Shown piece after piece: positions 23,050-35,318 of a stretch of DNA of 64,000 nt; the stretch's first letter is position 1; every line of letters begins with the position of its first letter. The position numbers and the translations under genes were made by a program. The stretch is taken from contig CM033403.1 of assembly GCA_019426215.1 (NCBI GenBank), positions 501,001-565,000 of the forward strand, read 5' to 3'. Source of the DNA: Buddleja alternifolia (Eukaryota; Streptophyta; Magnoliopsida; Lamiales; Scrophulariaceae). A model generated the notes under the pieces. The model saw nothing but the letters and a program-made list of their open reading frames with translations, did no database searches and had not been told where the DNA came from.

Positions 23050-26000
23050 TACCTAGAGCTAGAGCCGATACATCTGTTTAGTACATTGATAGTGGGTCGT
23101 CAAGGCACATGACAGGCTCCAAGGATCTCTTGATCAACTATCAAGCTACCAATGGTCCTCAGGTTGTATTTGGTGACAACTCGAAAGGTAAAACCAAAGG
23201 TATAGGTATTGTGCATAGGGAGAACGTCATGATAACTGATGTTTATTATGTTGAGGGTCTTAAGCATAATTTATTAAGCATAAGTCAATTTTTTGATAAA
23301 CCTTTTGAAGTCAAGTTCTCAACCGACTGTTTCTATATAAATGACGCTAAGACTAAATCTACTAAATTGAAAGGCAAAAGAACAAATAATGTGTATTTGG
23401 TAGATTGGGGTTCAACAATTGATAACAACCCAACATGTTTTGTTGCTAAAAGTGAATCTAAAACGGGTTGGTTATGGCATAGAAAAATAAATCACCTCAA
23501 CTTTAAAATAATCTCTCAGCTCATAACGCAAATCTTGTGGAGGAATTACGAAATGGACTATTTCATAAGGATCGCCTTTGTGACGCTTGTCAAATAGGAA
23601 AACAAGTTAAATCATCTTTCAAGAGAAAACCTCATCTATCTACCTCTAGAATACTTGAACTACTTCACATGGATCTTTTTAGACCTGTTCAAACGATCAG
23701 TGTGAGCGGTAAAAAGTATACTTTGGTGATAGTAGATGATTTCTCTCGATTTATTTAGGTGGAATTTCTTTCATCTAAAGATGAAACATGTGACAAGTTA
23801 ACAACGCTTATTCAGCAACTTCAAACTTTGAAAAATCTTAAGGTTGCAAGAATAAGGAGCGAGGTACTGAGTTTACAAACAAGGTTGTTTAGAAGTTTTG
23901 TGCAGAAAATGGAATACATCATGAGTATTCAGCTCCCAGAACTCCCCAACAGAATGGTGCTGCTGAGCACCAGAACAGAACGCTCAAGGAAACCGCTCGG
24001 ACAATGTTAACAGAGTCCAACCTTGCTCCTAGGTTTTGAGCCAAAGCAATCAACATTGCCTGTTACACTCAAAACTGTTGCATGATCAACAAATAGCATG
24101 GGAAAACTCCATATGAACTATGGAAGGGATGTAAGCCAAATGTTTCATACTTTCATGTCTTTGGTTCTAAATGTTTTATCCATAATAATGGATCCCAAAA
24201 CCTAAAGACTTTTGATCCTAAAGCGGATGACGGAATCTTTCTCGGCTACGCCAAGAATGAAAAGAATTTTCGCATCCTAAATAAGATCAAATCAAAGGTA
24301 GAGCAATCTATTCATGTTGTTTTTGATGATGCTAACCAAGAACCGAGTAAGGTTAATATGAATGATGTAGGAGTTGAAGATCTGTGTCATCAAGCGTCTA
24401 TGATTACCATTGATAATGATAGTGACGACGATGATGAGATCTCAGTGCCCCTCCTAAGAATACTTATGAGGCTATTTTGGATAACAATGTAAGATTTGCT
24501 GATGATCATGAAGAGAACGATAATCAAGAGCAAAACAGGATCTGTGAACTTGAAGCGCCTACACAAGAGGGTAGTCAAGCGCCTGATCGTCAAGCACTTG
24601 TTCAACCTCTTAACCCATTCCAACCAGATAGACTATGGCTGCGGGATCATACACCAGAGCAGATTATTGAAGATATTGAAGCACCTGTTAGGACTAAAGC
24701 TGCTACATTCAATGAAGCCATGTTCGCAAGCTTTCTATCTCCGATGGAACCTAAGAAAGTGGATGAAACGTTATGTGATCCTAGTTGGATTGAAGTCATG
24801 CAAGAAGATCTTAATCAGTTTGAGCGTAGTAAGGTTTGGACGCTAGTACCAAGGCCAACTCACCAAGGTGTTATTGGAACAAGATGGGTCAATAGAAATA
24901 AGATGGATGAGAATGGCACTGTGATAAGAAACAAGGCCAGACTTGTTGCTCAAAGTTATTGCTAAGAAGAGGGTATTGATTTTGATGAAACATATTCTCC
25001 TGTTGCCTGTCTTGAAGCAATCCGCATGTTTTTAGCGTATGCGGCGTTCAACAAGTTTATGGTGTATCAGATGGACGTGGAGAGTGCTTTCCTGAATGGT
25101 AAACTCCAAGAAGAGGTATATGTTGAGCAACCACCAGGATTCATCAACAGCCATGGTAAGGGTATGGTCTACAAGCTAGATAAAGCACTTTATGGGCTTA
25201 AGCAAACACCCCGAGCATGGTATGACACTCTCTCGATCTTTCTTATTAGTAAAGGCTTTTCAAAAGGCAGCGTTGATACAACGTTATTTAAGATTACCAA
25301 TGACGAAGATATTCCCTTAGTCCCAATTTATGTTGATGATATTATATTTGGTTCTTCTAATAAGAGTCTGCGTGAGAAATTTTCGAAAATGATGCAAGAA
25401 CAATTTGAAATGAACATGATGGGTGAATTAACTTTCTTCTTAGGATTACAAGTTAAACAACTCCCTAATGGCATATTTATTAACCAAGCTAAATATACAC
25501 GTGATATAATTATGAAATTTGGTATGGAAAATGCATCATCTTCAAAAATTCCAATAAGTCAAACACTTAAGTTAGATAAAGATGAAAGTGGGAAGAAGGT
25601 TGATATCACTAATTATAGAGGTATCATTGGATCACTTCTTTATCTTACTGCTAATAGACCTGATATTATGTTTTCGGTATGCATGTGTGCACGCTTTCAA
25701 GCAGATCCTAAAGAGTCACATTTAATTGCTGCCAAGAGAATCTTTAAGTATCTAAAAGGCACACAAAATATGGGCTTATGGTATCCAAGGAACTCTCCTT
25801 TTGAACTAATTGGTTACTCAGATGCAGATTTTGCAGGTTGCAAAATAGATCGTAAGAGTACTAGTGGTACATGTCAATTTCTAGGTGATAGGTTAGTTTC
25901 ATGACATAGTAAGAAACAACAATCCATAGCTACCTCTACAGCCGAAGCCGAGTATGTAGCTGCAGGAAGTTGTTGTGCACAAGTGTTATGGATGAGGCAA

Positions 26001-26276
26001 CAACTTAGAGATTATGGTATAATCCTAGGTCCAAACCCCATTCACTGTGATAACCAAAGCGCCTTAGCCATGACTCAAAATCCTGTTCTTCATTCCAGAA
26101 ACAAACATATTTACATTAGATACCATTTTCTTCGTGACCATGTTCAAAAGAAAGATATCTCCATGCACTTTATTGGAACTGACAAACAACTGGCAGATAT
26201 CTTCACCAAATCTCTCAATGAACAACATTTTCTCACTTTAAGAAATGAATTTAGTTTGATTGATTTAAACGCTTAA
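23050..26276 (+). pseudogene. Sirevirus 1 pol: PR-IN-RT-RNase H, broken
   Basis: Protease DSGSSRHMTG (about 23085) follows a stop in place of Trp. Next come GAG-pre-integrase (WLWHRKINHLN, CDACQIGKQVKSSF), the integrase core (LHMDLFRPVQ, VDDFSRF, TPQQNGAAEHQNRTLKE), and RT with WIEVMQEDLNQFERSKVWTL, QMDVESAFLNG, ALYGLKQTPRAW and an intact YVDD (about 25330). RNase H has YSDADFAG and STAEAEYVAAG and ends at 26276. Frameshifts lie near 23530, 23870 and 24470; stops near 23758, 24040, 24963 and 25902. RT 25026-25904 is the longest clean segment. Confidence 0.93.
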
Positions 26277-27039
26277 TCATTTTGCATCATATTTTTATTA
26301 GACATATAATTTAGGGGGAATCCACTTTATTTATGTATGAACGTTGTTTTGAAAAGTGTTACAAGTTATCAAATTTAGGGGGAACCTTGAAATTGTACTT
26401 GAACATATCTGTAAGCGTCAATGATCAAAAACTTTAATATGCATAGATCATCACGCTTAGTATTATTTAAACATGATATATTGGACGCTCAATATAAAAA
26501 GAATTTAACCTCAAGCGTCCACATAAGTTTTACAAGTGGTATATGTTAAGCGTTGAACTTATTCCATTCAACACTTAATATAAAATTATTTATAAAATTC
26601 ATGCATAAATTTTACACGCTTAATGAAGTGATGGATAGACTCAAAAGTCCATTTTATACTCTATTCACACGTCTCAATCACAGCAAACTGACAGATAATC
26701 AAAAACTTTTCAAAATGCCGGTTCAGAGTTAGTACGTGTTTGTGTACGTGTTAGTGTACCATCAGGCGCGTGCATCACACTCTAAAAATACTAAACATTT
26801 TTAAATCTTTTACTCGGACGTCAAATCTTTATATATGGAAGTTACCAAATGTAACTTTTCTCTCTTACCAATATTTGCGTCTGCAGTTAAAATCTTCAAA
26901 GACTGAGATTTATAACGTTTACACGTGTCAAAATTTTAATGAGATGAGAAGGACACAATTTTCAAAATCTTCAACTGTGTCATTTAAAAGAAATTTTTGT
27001 AGAAAAATTATTCACTTTTACTCAAGCTATCTGCAAAAT

Positions 27040-27085
<46 letters not shown>

Positions 27086-27123
27086 CAAAGCAAATCTCAG
27101 TTCATCTCTTTCAAAACACTCAA
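26277..27123 (+). other. Spacer after pol with purine-tract-like motifs
   Basis: Non-coding. It holds two copies of a tttaggggg motif (about 26310 and 26375) that resemble polypurine tracts; repeated purine tracts have been described for Sireviruses. A long CT microsatellite (27043-27080) lies just before the ORF3 start and may mark an untranslated leader of a separate message. AAGCG words are frequent. Confidence 0.55.
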
Positions 27124-30100
27124 ATGGCACCCAAGAAATCAGTGAATACTGCTGAAAACACCATCATGGTTACTGAAGACCTTGTGGTGGATTGGAAATT
27201 TCTGACTGATAGATCAACATGACGGACATGATGGACTCTGTAGCAAAGGCTTGGCTTCAGAAGTTTTTGACAAAGTACTCTTATTTATTTGCTGATGAGG
27301 TGAATACCTTCTGGAAAACTGCTAAACTCTCAGAAGACAAGAAGTCTATCTCTTGCCTCTTCTCTCTGTCCAAGAAGGAGTCACCAAAAGAATTTGTCCT
27401 CTCTGCTACTTCCATTGCCGAAACCTTCAATCTACCGAATGAGGGTGAGGCATTGGATTGTGTTACTCTAGAACAAATCAAAGAAGCATGGACAACTATG
27501 AGCTTGTATGATGATGTACCATACAAACAACACTTTGAAAAGAAAGAAATAGTGCCCAAGTATCGATTGATGGCTGATTTTTGCAGCAAGATAATAGAGT
27601 GCAGGGTGGGTACCTTTGATAAGGTCAACCCAATGCAATTTCAGATGATGACAGCTATACTCCTCGATATCAAGATCAACTGGAGCGAGTATGTCTTTGG
27701 AAGGTTTTGGGATAGTTTGAGCATCACATACAAAACCTATGGGATTATTCTGAGTGACCTGCTGTATCGCTCAGGCTGTGTCTACTCTTCTGGACTTACT
27801 TTGAACAAGGCCAAGTTGCTGGGGAAGAGGATTCTGAAAAATCTTCTCCATCCTCCCAGAGTTGGTGGTGCTGCGAAACCACTATCTGAGCTTCAAGAGG
27901 TGCCTGAAGCGTCCGATGAGGAAGCTGAGCGTCCTATACTCAAGTCAAAGCTATGAAGCGTCTGGTTGTTACAAAGAAGAGAGCTCCCAGAAAGCCCAAA
28001 GCTTAAGCTATTCCATCTACTCTCAAGCATGATGAGGAAACAGATGAAGATGAGGAAGATAAGATTCCTTTGATCAGGCGGAGGAAGTTGGAAGGTATTA
28101 CCAAAAAAATTAAATTCGAGGAACCAATTGTTGCTCCTCTCGCCCAAACACTTAAGCTCATTGAAGGAGTCAACGTAAAGAAAATTTTCAAGCATTCCAG
28201 GACAAGCAAGCGTCAAGTTGCTACTGCCCTTGAAGTGCCTGAGACTGCTGAGCCAAGCGCTCAAGAAACTGCTATTGAGCGAAGCGCTCAAGAAGTTGCT
28301 ATTGAGACAAGCTCTCAGGGTAAATTTATTTCTTCCTGCAGCATTTCTTTTCCTCCATCTGTAGAAGATCCTGCTCTTATAGAGGATAGTTCTTGTGCTA
28401 CAGCTATTATTCCAGCTGCTATTGAAGCACCCATCGATGTCCTTCTGGATGTTGATATGGAAGAAGTGGTGGCTATTGCAAAAGACGTTGCAACAAGCAT
28501 TGCAGTGGATGCCGAGGAACCTGCATTAGAAGGGGTCCAACCACTACATTCTTCTGAGGTCATGACTGAGGCACGCTCAAAAGGTCAGAGCATTGCTGAG
28601 GAAGTTACAAGACCAAAACACTTTTTCAAGCTGGATCCACTAACGACCATTGATCATTTGATCAACTATATGCCTCCTGCGCTTGAAGAAGATTTCATCC
28701 CAGCAGGATATAATAAAGAAAGATACATTAACGCGGAGAATGACATAATCATGCTGATAGAGCATGACCGATCTGTTCGAGATACAATATTTAACACGAA
28801 ATTGATGGAGATCGAGAGAAAATACTATTGCTGTTCAACTTGGTAAAACTCCTAGTCAAATTCCTGTTTCTCTTGCCATCCAACAAGAAAGACAAGGTAG
28901 GACTCCCAGATGTCATGTGGATCTAGCCTACTATCTGGACTATGGGCACAGCAAACCAACTGGTTTCGCTCTAAGAGATTACAACATAAGAGTTTATACT
29001 GCGTCTCTTGCCATCCAACAAGAAAGACAAGGTAGGACTCCCAGATGTGGTGTGGATCTGGCCTACTATCTGGACTATGGGCACAACAAACCAACTGGTT
29101 TCATTCTAAGAGATTACAACATGAGAGTTTATACGCCTCTACCTTTCACATTTCTCAATCCTTCAGAGGAGCTCTTAAATAGAGAAGGCTACACATACTT
29201 TCCACTTGTAGCAAACAGTGAGAATTCAGTCAATCCTCTTCGCCTTTGGAAGGATAAAGGTATTCATGCCGGTGAGCGTCCAGCGTCTCTCACAGATGTG
29301 ATTTAAGAAGAAGTTGATGCGTACTTTGATAGCATCTGGAAAGCCAGCTATCAAATCAATAGATATCGCTTTGAATCAATCTGAGACATTCATCACGAAG
29401 GCGATAGGGCCATAATAAATGCTGGTACAGGCTATTACATGACCGAGGTTAACTGGTGTGAAGCGTACATGGGTAACCAGTATACATTTCAAGACTTGGT
29501 TAAAGCTCCCCATCTTTTTGGCCAAGTATTGCCTAAAGAAGCGTCAATAGAGAGTTGGGCCTGTTTTCAAGCTACCTCTAGTTCGCCAACAGATAGAGCA
29601 ATTTTTACGTCAAGCACTGTACATACTTGCAATAAGTCCTCTCCGCTTCAACGCACAAGCATCTACTAGTGGCAATGTTTCAGAATCTTTCTTGAACTTC
29701 TCTCCCAGCCACTGTGACGACAATCTCAACCTGATGGTGAAGATCATGTCTCCTCTTTCTATTTTTGACAAAATCTTCACAACCAATCTTAGACAATGGA
29801 ATGGTTCCGTAATCAGATCCTTTCATAGATTTACATTGCTCCCATCTATCATAAATGACGTACTCAACCACTACGAGTTTGTTCTCTCTTTGCTGGAATG
29901 ATATCATGCTCAAGTTATCTATCCCTACTTGGAAGAGTACTACAACTCCTATGTGCCTGAATCTCAACGACTCAAACATCCTCCAACAGATAGGCTGATT
30001 GGATTTTTCAGGGATTACTGCTCAGACATGATATTCTCTATTTGTCAAGCGCCATCCAAGATATTTCCGAATCATGTGCTGGATATCATAGGTCCCATGT

Positions 30101-30846
30101 ATATCAGGGCCTTAGACAGTCCACTTCGCACATTTATTCATGGTTCTTACTTACCAACTCAAAGAATCTATGAATTAATTGATGGTGCATCAGACTTCCT
30201 TGCGAGCATACCCTTATCCAGGTTGAATTTCCAATTCACTAACGTTCGTCAACAGGAGTCAACGCTTGAGGAAGTGTCTGTGGAAATAGCTGAAGTTTCT
30301 GCACCTGAAGCATCAAGTATTCCAGCGTTTGCTGAGGAACAAATTCAAGCGTCTCCACCAGAGGTCAATCCTGATGCTCCTGAATCTGATGTTCTAGATA
30401 TTGCTAATTTACCGATTGAAGTACTTGGCATCTTCTTTGATCCAGCACATCAAGTCTCCCTCGACTCACTCAAACATACATCAATGTTTAAGCGACCGGA
30501 TGCTCAAGCGGATCCTGATCTACCAATACCTTCTCGAGCAAGGATTAAACAATTTGACATCCCTCTTCAAACAGTGTCTATCCCAAAGCCTACTGATCCA
30601 AGGATTGTAGCTGAAGAGAGGCAGATGTCTGATCTCAATCGAGCATTCAAGATTTGCCGAAGGTATATTGGTATTGACCCGTTTGAATGGGACAAACACT
30701 TTACTGTTTTCAAGAAGATACAAAAGGAAGAGAATAAGCTAGTAATTGACGAAGATCATTATGCAATGATGAATCTGGAAGATCAAATAACTGAAGCGAT
30801 CCGAGCTGAAATGCCTAAGAAATACAAAGTCAAACCAAGTCATTAG
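27124..30846 (+). pseudogene. Sirevirus 1 ORF3 (so-called env-like region), broken
   Basis: It starts at MAPKKSVN and ends at KYKVKPSH, in about six pieces split by stops and shifts (near 27215, 27956, 28845, 29306, 29670-29900). The N-terminal part (27219-27890: QKFLTKYSYLFADEVNTFW ... FGRFWDSLSITYKTYGI) is compact and may be like the putative plant transposon domain seen in such ORFs; this is tentative. A basic stretch (KKRAPRKPK, about 27975), a long acidic Ala/Glu/Ser region and a C-terminal domain (FKICRRYIGIDPFEWDKHF) follow. I see no signal peptide or membrane segment, so an envelope role is not supported here. Confidence 0.75.
28869..29138 (+). repeat. 135-bp in-frame tandem duplication in ORF3
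   Basis: Two adjacent 135-bp copies (28869-29003 and 29004-29138) encode a 45-residue unit containing SLAIQQERQGRTPRC and LAYYLDYGH.KPTGF. They differ at only a handful of bases. The unit length is a multiple of three, so the frame is kept. Confidence 0.9.
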
Positions 30847-31049
30847 AGCTTTTGATTTGCATTATCTATATTCTTGTCTCTTATATATTTTGTTCAATTG
30901 TAAAATGCTTCTACTTTTAATGATATATATAAAGTGCATTTTCAGCTGAAACATCTCATTGAATCTTAACTAACTTTCACTAACCAAAGCTAACTTTTAT
31001 TTTGGCTGTCTAACACTTGAATTATAAAAGAGTAAGTATTGCCATCATC

Positions 31050-31063
31050 AAAAAGGGGAAAAT
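31050..31063 (+). other. Polypurine tract of Sirevirus 1
   Basis: AAAAAGGGGAAAAT directly precedes the 3' LTR start at 31064, the site of plus-strand priming. Confidence 0.85.
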
Positions 31064-34000
31064 TGTTAGGAAATGTCATGTTAGATGTTTTGATGATGAC
31101 AATTAGGATTCTGCGTTAGACCCCAAAATATGTAAGTTTGATTTTATTAGAAATCATGTATAAGCTTTGAGCATTAGAATTGTAATAGGCTTTATAGGCT
31201 TTGTTTTATTTTTATTCTAGATTGTTAGACTAAGTAGTCTTAGACTGAGCGTCTGATAATTTCTGAGTGAGCTTATCAGTAGTTAAGTTTGAAGACTCAA
31301 GTGTCCGAAGTCTGAATGAAGATGAAGATTCCAAGCGTTCAAGCGTCAAAGCTATATCAAGCGTTGATTATAGGACAGAAGTAATTCAAGGATGAATGAG
31401 CGTCTAACAATGACTAATTTCACCTGAATTTATTTCTAAGTCCAGAAGGAGTTTAATGCAAATATTCTCAATTCATTAATTGCCAATGGGCATTTAATTC
31501 AAATGCATTAAATGCTGATAAGAGCATTAAATGTGATAAGCACTTTCGGACGTACGGAGAAGCCACCTTATTTGACTGTCAACTATTCACAGACTGCTGC
31601 ACCAACTTTTGCGCAACAGATTATTAGGAAAAAGGACAAAATTTGTTCACTCACGAAAGTGAGAGACACGCGCATGTGCATGTGTCAAACGGACACTTTT
31701 TTCAAGAATGCCTATAAATAGGACTTCAACAACAAACCAAAACAACAATCGTATTACAAGCCAAATTGATGTTGCATTGAAGTCTCAAGTACTAAAACTC
31801 TCAGAAAAGCCAGAACATTCAAGCAAACATTCTCTTTGCTTTTCTTCAGATCCTGAGACAGACAACCAATATCTCAAACATTCTTTTCGGAGAAACCTAC
31901 ATTAATACTGAGATATTCCTAGTTGTTTGAACTTTATCAAAATCAAACAAACCGTTAGAAAAACCCCTATATCCAAGCCTCACGATCTGTGTGAAGTCGA
32001 AGTTGAATACTTGCATTATTTCTGGGTGAAAGAAGCAAGAGGATAGAAGTGTCTTGGAGTAGAAATCTATGTGACCAAGGAGCTCAAGTCATTGACATCC
32101 ATATCTCCCTAATTTGTAGAAAATTCTGTGTGATTCTTTGAGAATCACTTTAGTGGATTGCCTCCGATTGTTCGAGGAGAAGAAGGATGTAGTTGGGATT
32201 ACACCACCCAACGAACCTTACAAATATTGTGTCCTTTACTTTATAGTCATTTTCATTATTATCATATCATTGCATAAATCTGTTAAGTAAACACAATCAA
32301 ACGCTAAGCAACTAAGATATAGTTTGTGACACTAAAGCTTTCAAATAGAAGGCTCTAAAATCATTTTGCTGTGCTAACACTGATCAAAGAAGTGAACGCT
32401 TAAACCTATTTGGTTATAGTATTCAAATCTTGAAGTCTAAGTTAACTTTCTAAAAGCAGTCTTCAGTAGACGCTTAGCCAAGCGCCTGCATTTTTCAAGC
32501 GTCCAATCGAAATTTAATACGAATATTTTTTTAAGTCGAAAAAGACTTCAGTGTCTATTCATGTTGGGTTGACTCACTCCCTCGGGTGGCTCATGGTAGA
32601 AAAAATTAAACTTTTACAAAAGTAAACGTACAACCACCCGAAAACAGGAATATGGAGTTGGTTCGATCGAATTTGATAAGGAGATAAACAAAATTATACC
32701 TTTCGGAAATTTCGTTTCACCTCGAACTTTGGATCTCAGCAACCCTGTGGTGCAAATCCACACAATTTCCCTGGGTGAGAAATTGCCCGTCATCATCTCC
32801 CGATTTAGAGCGCTCCAAGCGTCGCACCTCTAAGATCTATCCACACCTCGTTCAAGTCACTAATCGTCTTGCTATACGTGCTAGACAACAAAACGATTCA
32901 AAGCTTAACTTAGGCTTGATTATATGAAGGGTAGGAATATTTTCTAAGTCGTTTAATTCAACACATGAATAGAACGACGTCTTGTTGGAAAGGGAGAGAG
33001 GTGGCCGATTTTAGTCTAGGAGAGGGGGCGATTTTTCCAGCAATTTTTATCATCAATTTTAGTCTCCTTCATCTCTTATTTATAAGTGAAGATTACCTAG
33101 AGTCCAATTAGGAAAAGGTTACTTCCTTTCTCCTAAACTCTCTAGTAATCCTTATACTATGGAGACTTGGAGTAGGGGAAAACTCTTTTCCTTCTCCATC
33201 ACATATAAACCACCCCCTCCCTTATTTCTAGACTTAAAAATCGGTCAACACAAGAAATTGGGCTCTAGGGTTTAATTTTGACTTCTCAATTTAATTATAG
33301 GCTCAACCCATCAATTAAATACAAGTCAAATTAAATCTAACCAATTAATTCCAACATTTATTTATTTAACTTGAGCTCCACCCAATTAAATAAAATACTT
33401 GGACTCTACTAGGTCCATTAATTTAATTAATTCTACAAGATTAATTAAAAGAGTAAAATTAATTGAATTCTTCAATTAATTTATATTCCATATTAGGAAA
33501 GTACTACACTTTCCTAATTCCCTCAATTTCCTTGAAATTGATTAATCACATCTATTCCAAGCAGTGACTCTATCGAGTTAGTGTGTGACCCCTTAGGCTC
33601 GTTTCTATCTATTAGTAAGTACACCTTCCCACAGTGCTAGTGTACCTTCCTAAAATGGAAAGTACTAGATTAAATCAATCCTTTGATTTAATCAAGCCTC
33701 AAATTAGTCACCAAGCTAATTCTCGGCACTTACAAATCGCGGTTGCCCACCTAGCATAGGGTCCTAAAGACCTAGATAAAACGAAAGTAAAGATACGCCT
33801 TTTGCGATCTTGATCCTCACATAAGTAAGATCCCTCTATCTAATCTCCCGATTGAATCTAGAGTAGTGGCTAAGGTCGAAGCTCTATTAATTCAATCCTA
33901 TGTTTCCCACGTTATGTGAAATCGACTTCGACTATCTAAACGAGGAAACCCTACGCCTCTTTAGATATCATACTTCAGTCGAAGGTTCCTTAAGTCGATT

Positions 34001-34746
34001 CACTATGTAACCATAGGAGATTAACTGACTGGCTAATGTCAGAGATAGATTCCTCTCGATTCTCACGTGCCTTACTATGTAAGACGTGCATGTCTGAGTT
34101 TGCCCATATTCGATCATCTAAAGTGATTATGTAACAAATCAAGAACATGCGCAGTTACGCATAAGACATCCAATGGAATCTGAGTTCCATAAGGATTACT
34201 CTTATACTACAAGACCACTGGAAGTTCCACAGTCGACTGGGAATCCATTTTAGAAACTTCCATGGGGTTGTTCAGTTCACCCATTACCACAATGGCAACC
34301 CTCATATATGCATTGGCTTTCACCGTGCCAGTATCTATGGAACGAGATACACTTCTCCCAGAGTATGCATCATATGAGCAAGTCTTTTGGGTTTCATCGA
34401 TATCCCTTTATCTCGATGAACCCTTTTACGACTTGGAACAATGTTTAAAGATCACAGCCTTTGAGACATATTCCATCATTGCCACACCCAATGTGCAATG
34501 ATGTCCCATTGCTTTATGTGATCCTTCGGGACTTTATTCTAAGCCAAAGTAAAAAATAAATTTAAGAATAAAGACATGCTACACATATAAAAGAGTATTG
34601 ACTTTATTTATAAGAAAACGATTATTCAGCTCTAGAGTTACTATTACATAGAATGGCGCCCAATAATTGGTGCGCCGGGCACTAACTCTAACAATTCAAC
34701 CCCCCCCCCCCCTCTAAACCCTTTCGTATGCCACTGGGGATCAACA
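31064..34746 (+). repeat. 3' LTR of Sirevirus 1, split by a solo LTR
   Basis: 31064-32561 and 34699-34746 together make a 1,546-bp LTR matching 19176-20703. The break lies at attca, just upstream of the poly-C tract, where a 2.1-kb solo LTR has inserted. The end is ...GGATCAACA. Confidence 0.93.
32562..34693 (-). mobile_element. Solo LTR (minus), probably copia
   Basis: 2,132 bp bounded by TGTTGGG and TCTAACA (TG...CA), with the perfect target duplication attca at 32557-32561 and 34694-34698. On the minus strand it starts TGTTAGAGTTAGTGCCCGGC, the usual copia LTR style, so minus orientation is likely. No coding; the plus ORF at 34262-34501 matches nothing. It is the youngest insertion in this nest. 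The part near 32813-32880 resembles 41541-41620. Confidence 0.88.
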
Positions 34747-34828
34747 AGTATCAAACCCTTCTAGTGCCTTGAGTTTACTCTTGTGTTCATGGACTTATAG
34801 TTGATTTACAATAAATAAATGCCAATTC

Positions 34829-35203
34829 GAACCCACCCAGTGAACCTTACTAATTCTTGTGTTAGTTACTGTCTTATCGTTTTACTGTATATTATATCAT
34901 TTATTCTGAAGAAGACAAGTAAAATGGTCAAGCGACTATTTGACCAAAACGAACGCTAAATCTTTAAAATCATTTTCGCGGTGCTAACCCTGATTAAGCG
35001 ATCTAAGCTTTACCCTACTTTGATAAATTGCTAAAATCACTAAGTCTAAGTTATCTTTACTATAGCGCCTGACCTAGCGCCCAGCTTCCTAAGCGTTCAA
35101 ACCTTTAAAAAGTGATATGAATTTTTTAAAATCGAAAAAGACTTCAAGGTCTATTCAACCCCCCCCCCCTTCTAGACCCTTTCGTATACCACTTAGGACC
35201 ACC
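34829..35203 (+). repeat. 5' LTR end of Sirevirus 2
   Basis: Similar to the last third of the Sirevirus 1 LTR, including the AAGCG-rich part, the cgaaaaagacttcaaggtctattcaa block, the poly-C tract (35159-35169) and the end ...GGACCACCA. The poly-C tract is followed by a CTAGACCCTTT block, as in element 1. Confidence 0.85.
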
Positions 35204-35206
35204 AAG

Positions 35207-35218
35207 TGATATCAGAGC
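35207..35218 (+). other. Primer binding site of Sirevirus 2
   Basis: TGATATCAGAGC, one G-to-A change from the initiator-Met tRNA type TGGTATCAGAGC, lies three bases after the LTR end. Confidence 0.82.
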
Positions 35219-35318
35219 GGTTGAAGTAGAAACCTAAGCGTTTCCGAGCGTAACTGCTTGTTTAGATCCATTTTTCCAAAAACATAGTCGCTTTATTTTT
35301 TTTAAAAAATCTCACATC

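Larger units (their letters stand above)
19176..34746 (+). mobile_element. Sirevirus-type copia element 1 (Maximus-like)
   Basis: LTRs at 19176-20703 and 31064-34746 (the latter holding a nested solo LTR) flank a 10.4-kb interior with gag, pol in copia order (PR-IN-RT-RH) and a long extra ORF region after RNase H. The perfect target duplication agtat is at 19171-19175 and 34747-34751. The large size, long coiled-coil gag, ORF3 after pol and TGTTAGGAAATTTCATG LTR are Sirevirus/Maximus features. Every gene has stops or shifts. By eye the LTRs differ by about 6% at their starts, mostly transitions, so the insertion is not recent. Confidence 0.95.
14411..34828 (-). mobile_element. Gag-pol-less copia element (minus), with nested Sirevirus
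   Basis: On the minus strand: a 5' LTR (34828-34752 plus 19175-17738), a primer site (17735-17724), a leader-only interior (17723-16054) and a 3' LTR (16053-14411). The interior is 1.7 kb with no gag or pol, and the leader is fused directly to the agagattg preceding the 3' LTR. The 5' LTR is interrupted by the Sirevirus 19176-34746 and its far end is cut off at 34828, so no outer target duplication can be checked. Its leader resembles that of the copia element at 42033-62920 (the block containing aaaggttgcaaggtgaaatt). Confidence 0.85.

Noticed and set aside
27043..27080. CT run as a regulatory element
   Set aside because: A simple microsatellite; its closeness to the ORF3 start is suggestive, but there is no further evidence.
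32562..34693. Host gene or coding element in the 2.1-kb insert
   Set aside because: TG...CA ends with a perfect 5-bp duplication and no gag-pol motifs identify a solo LTR.
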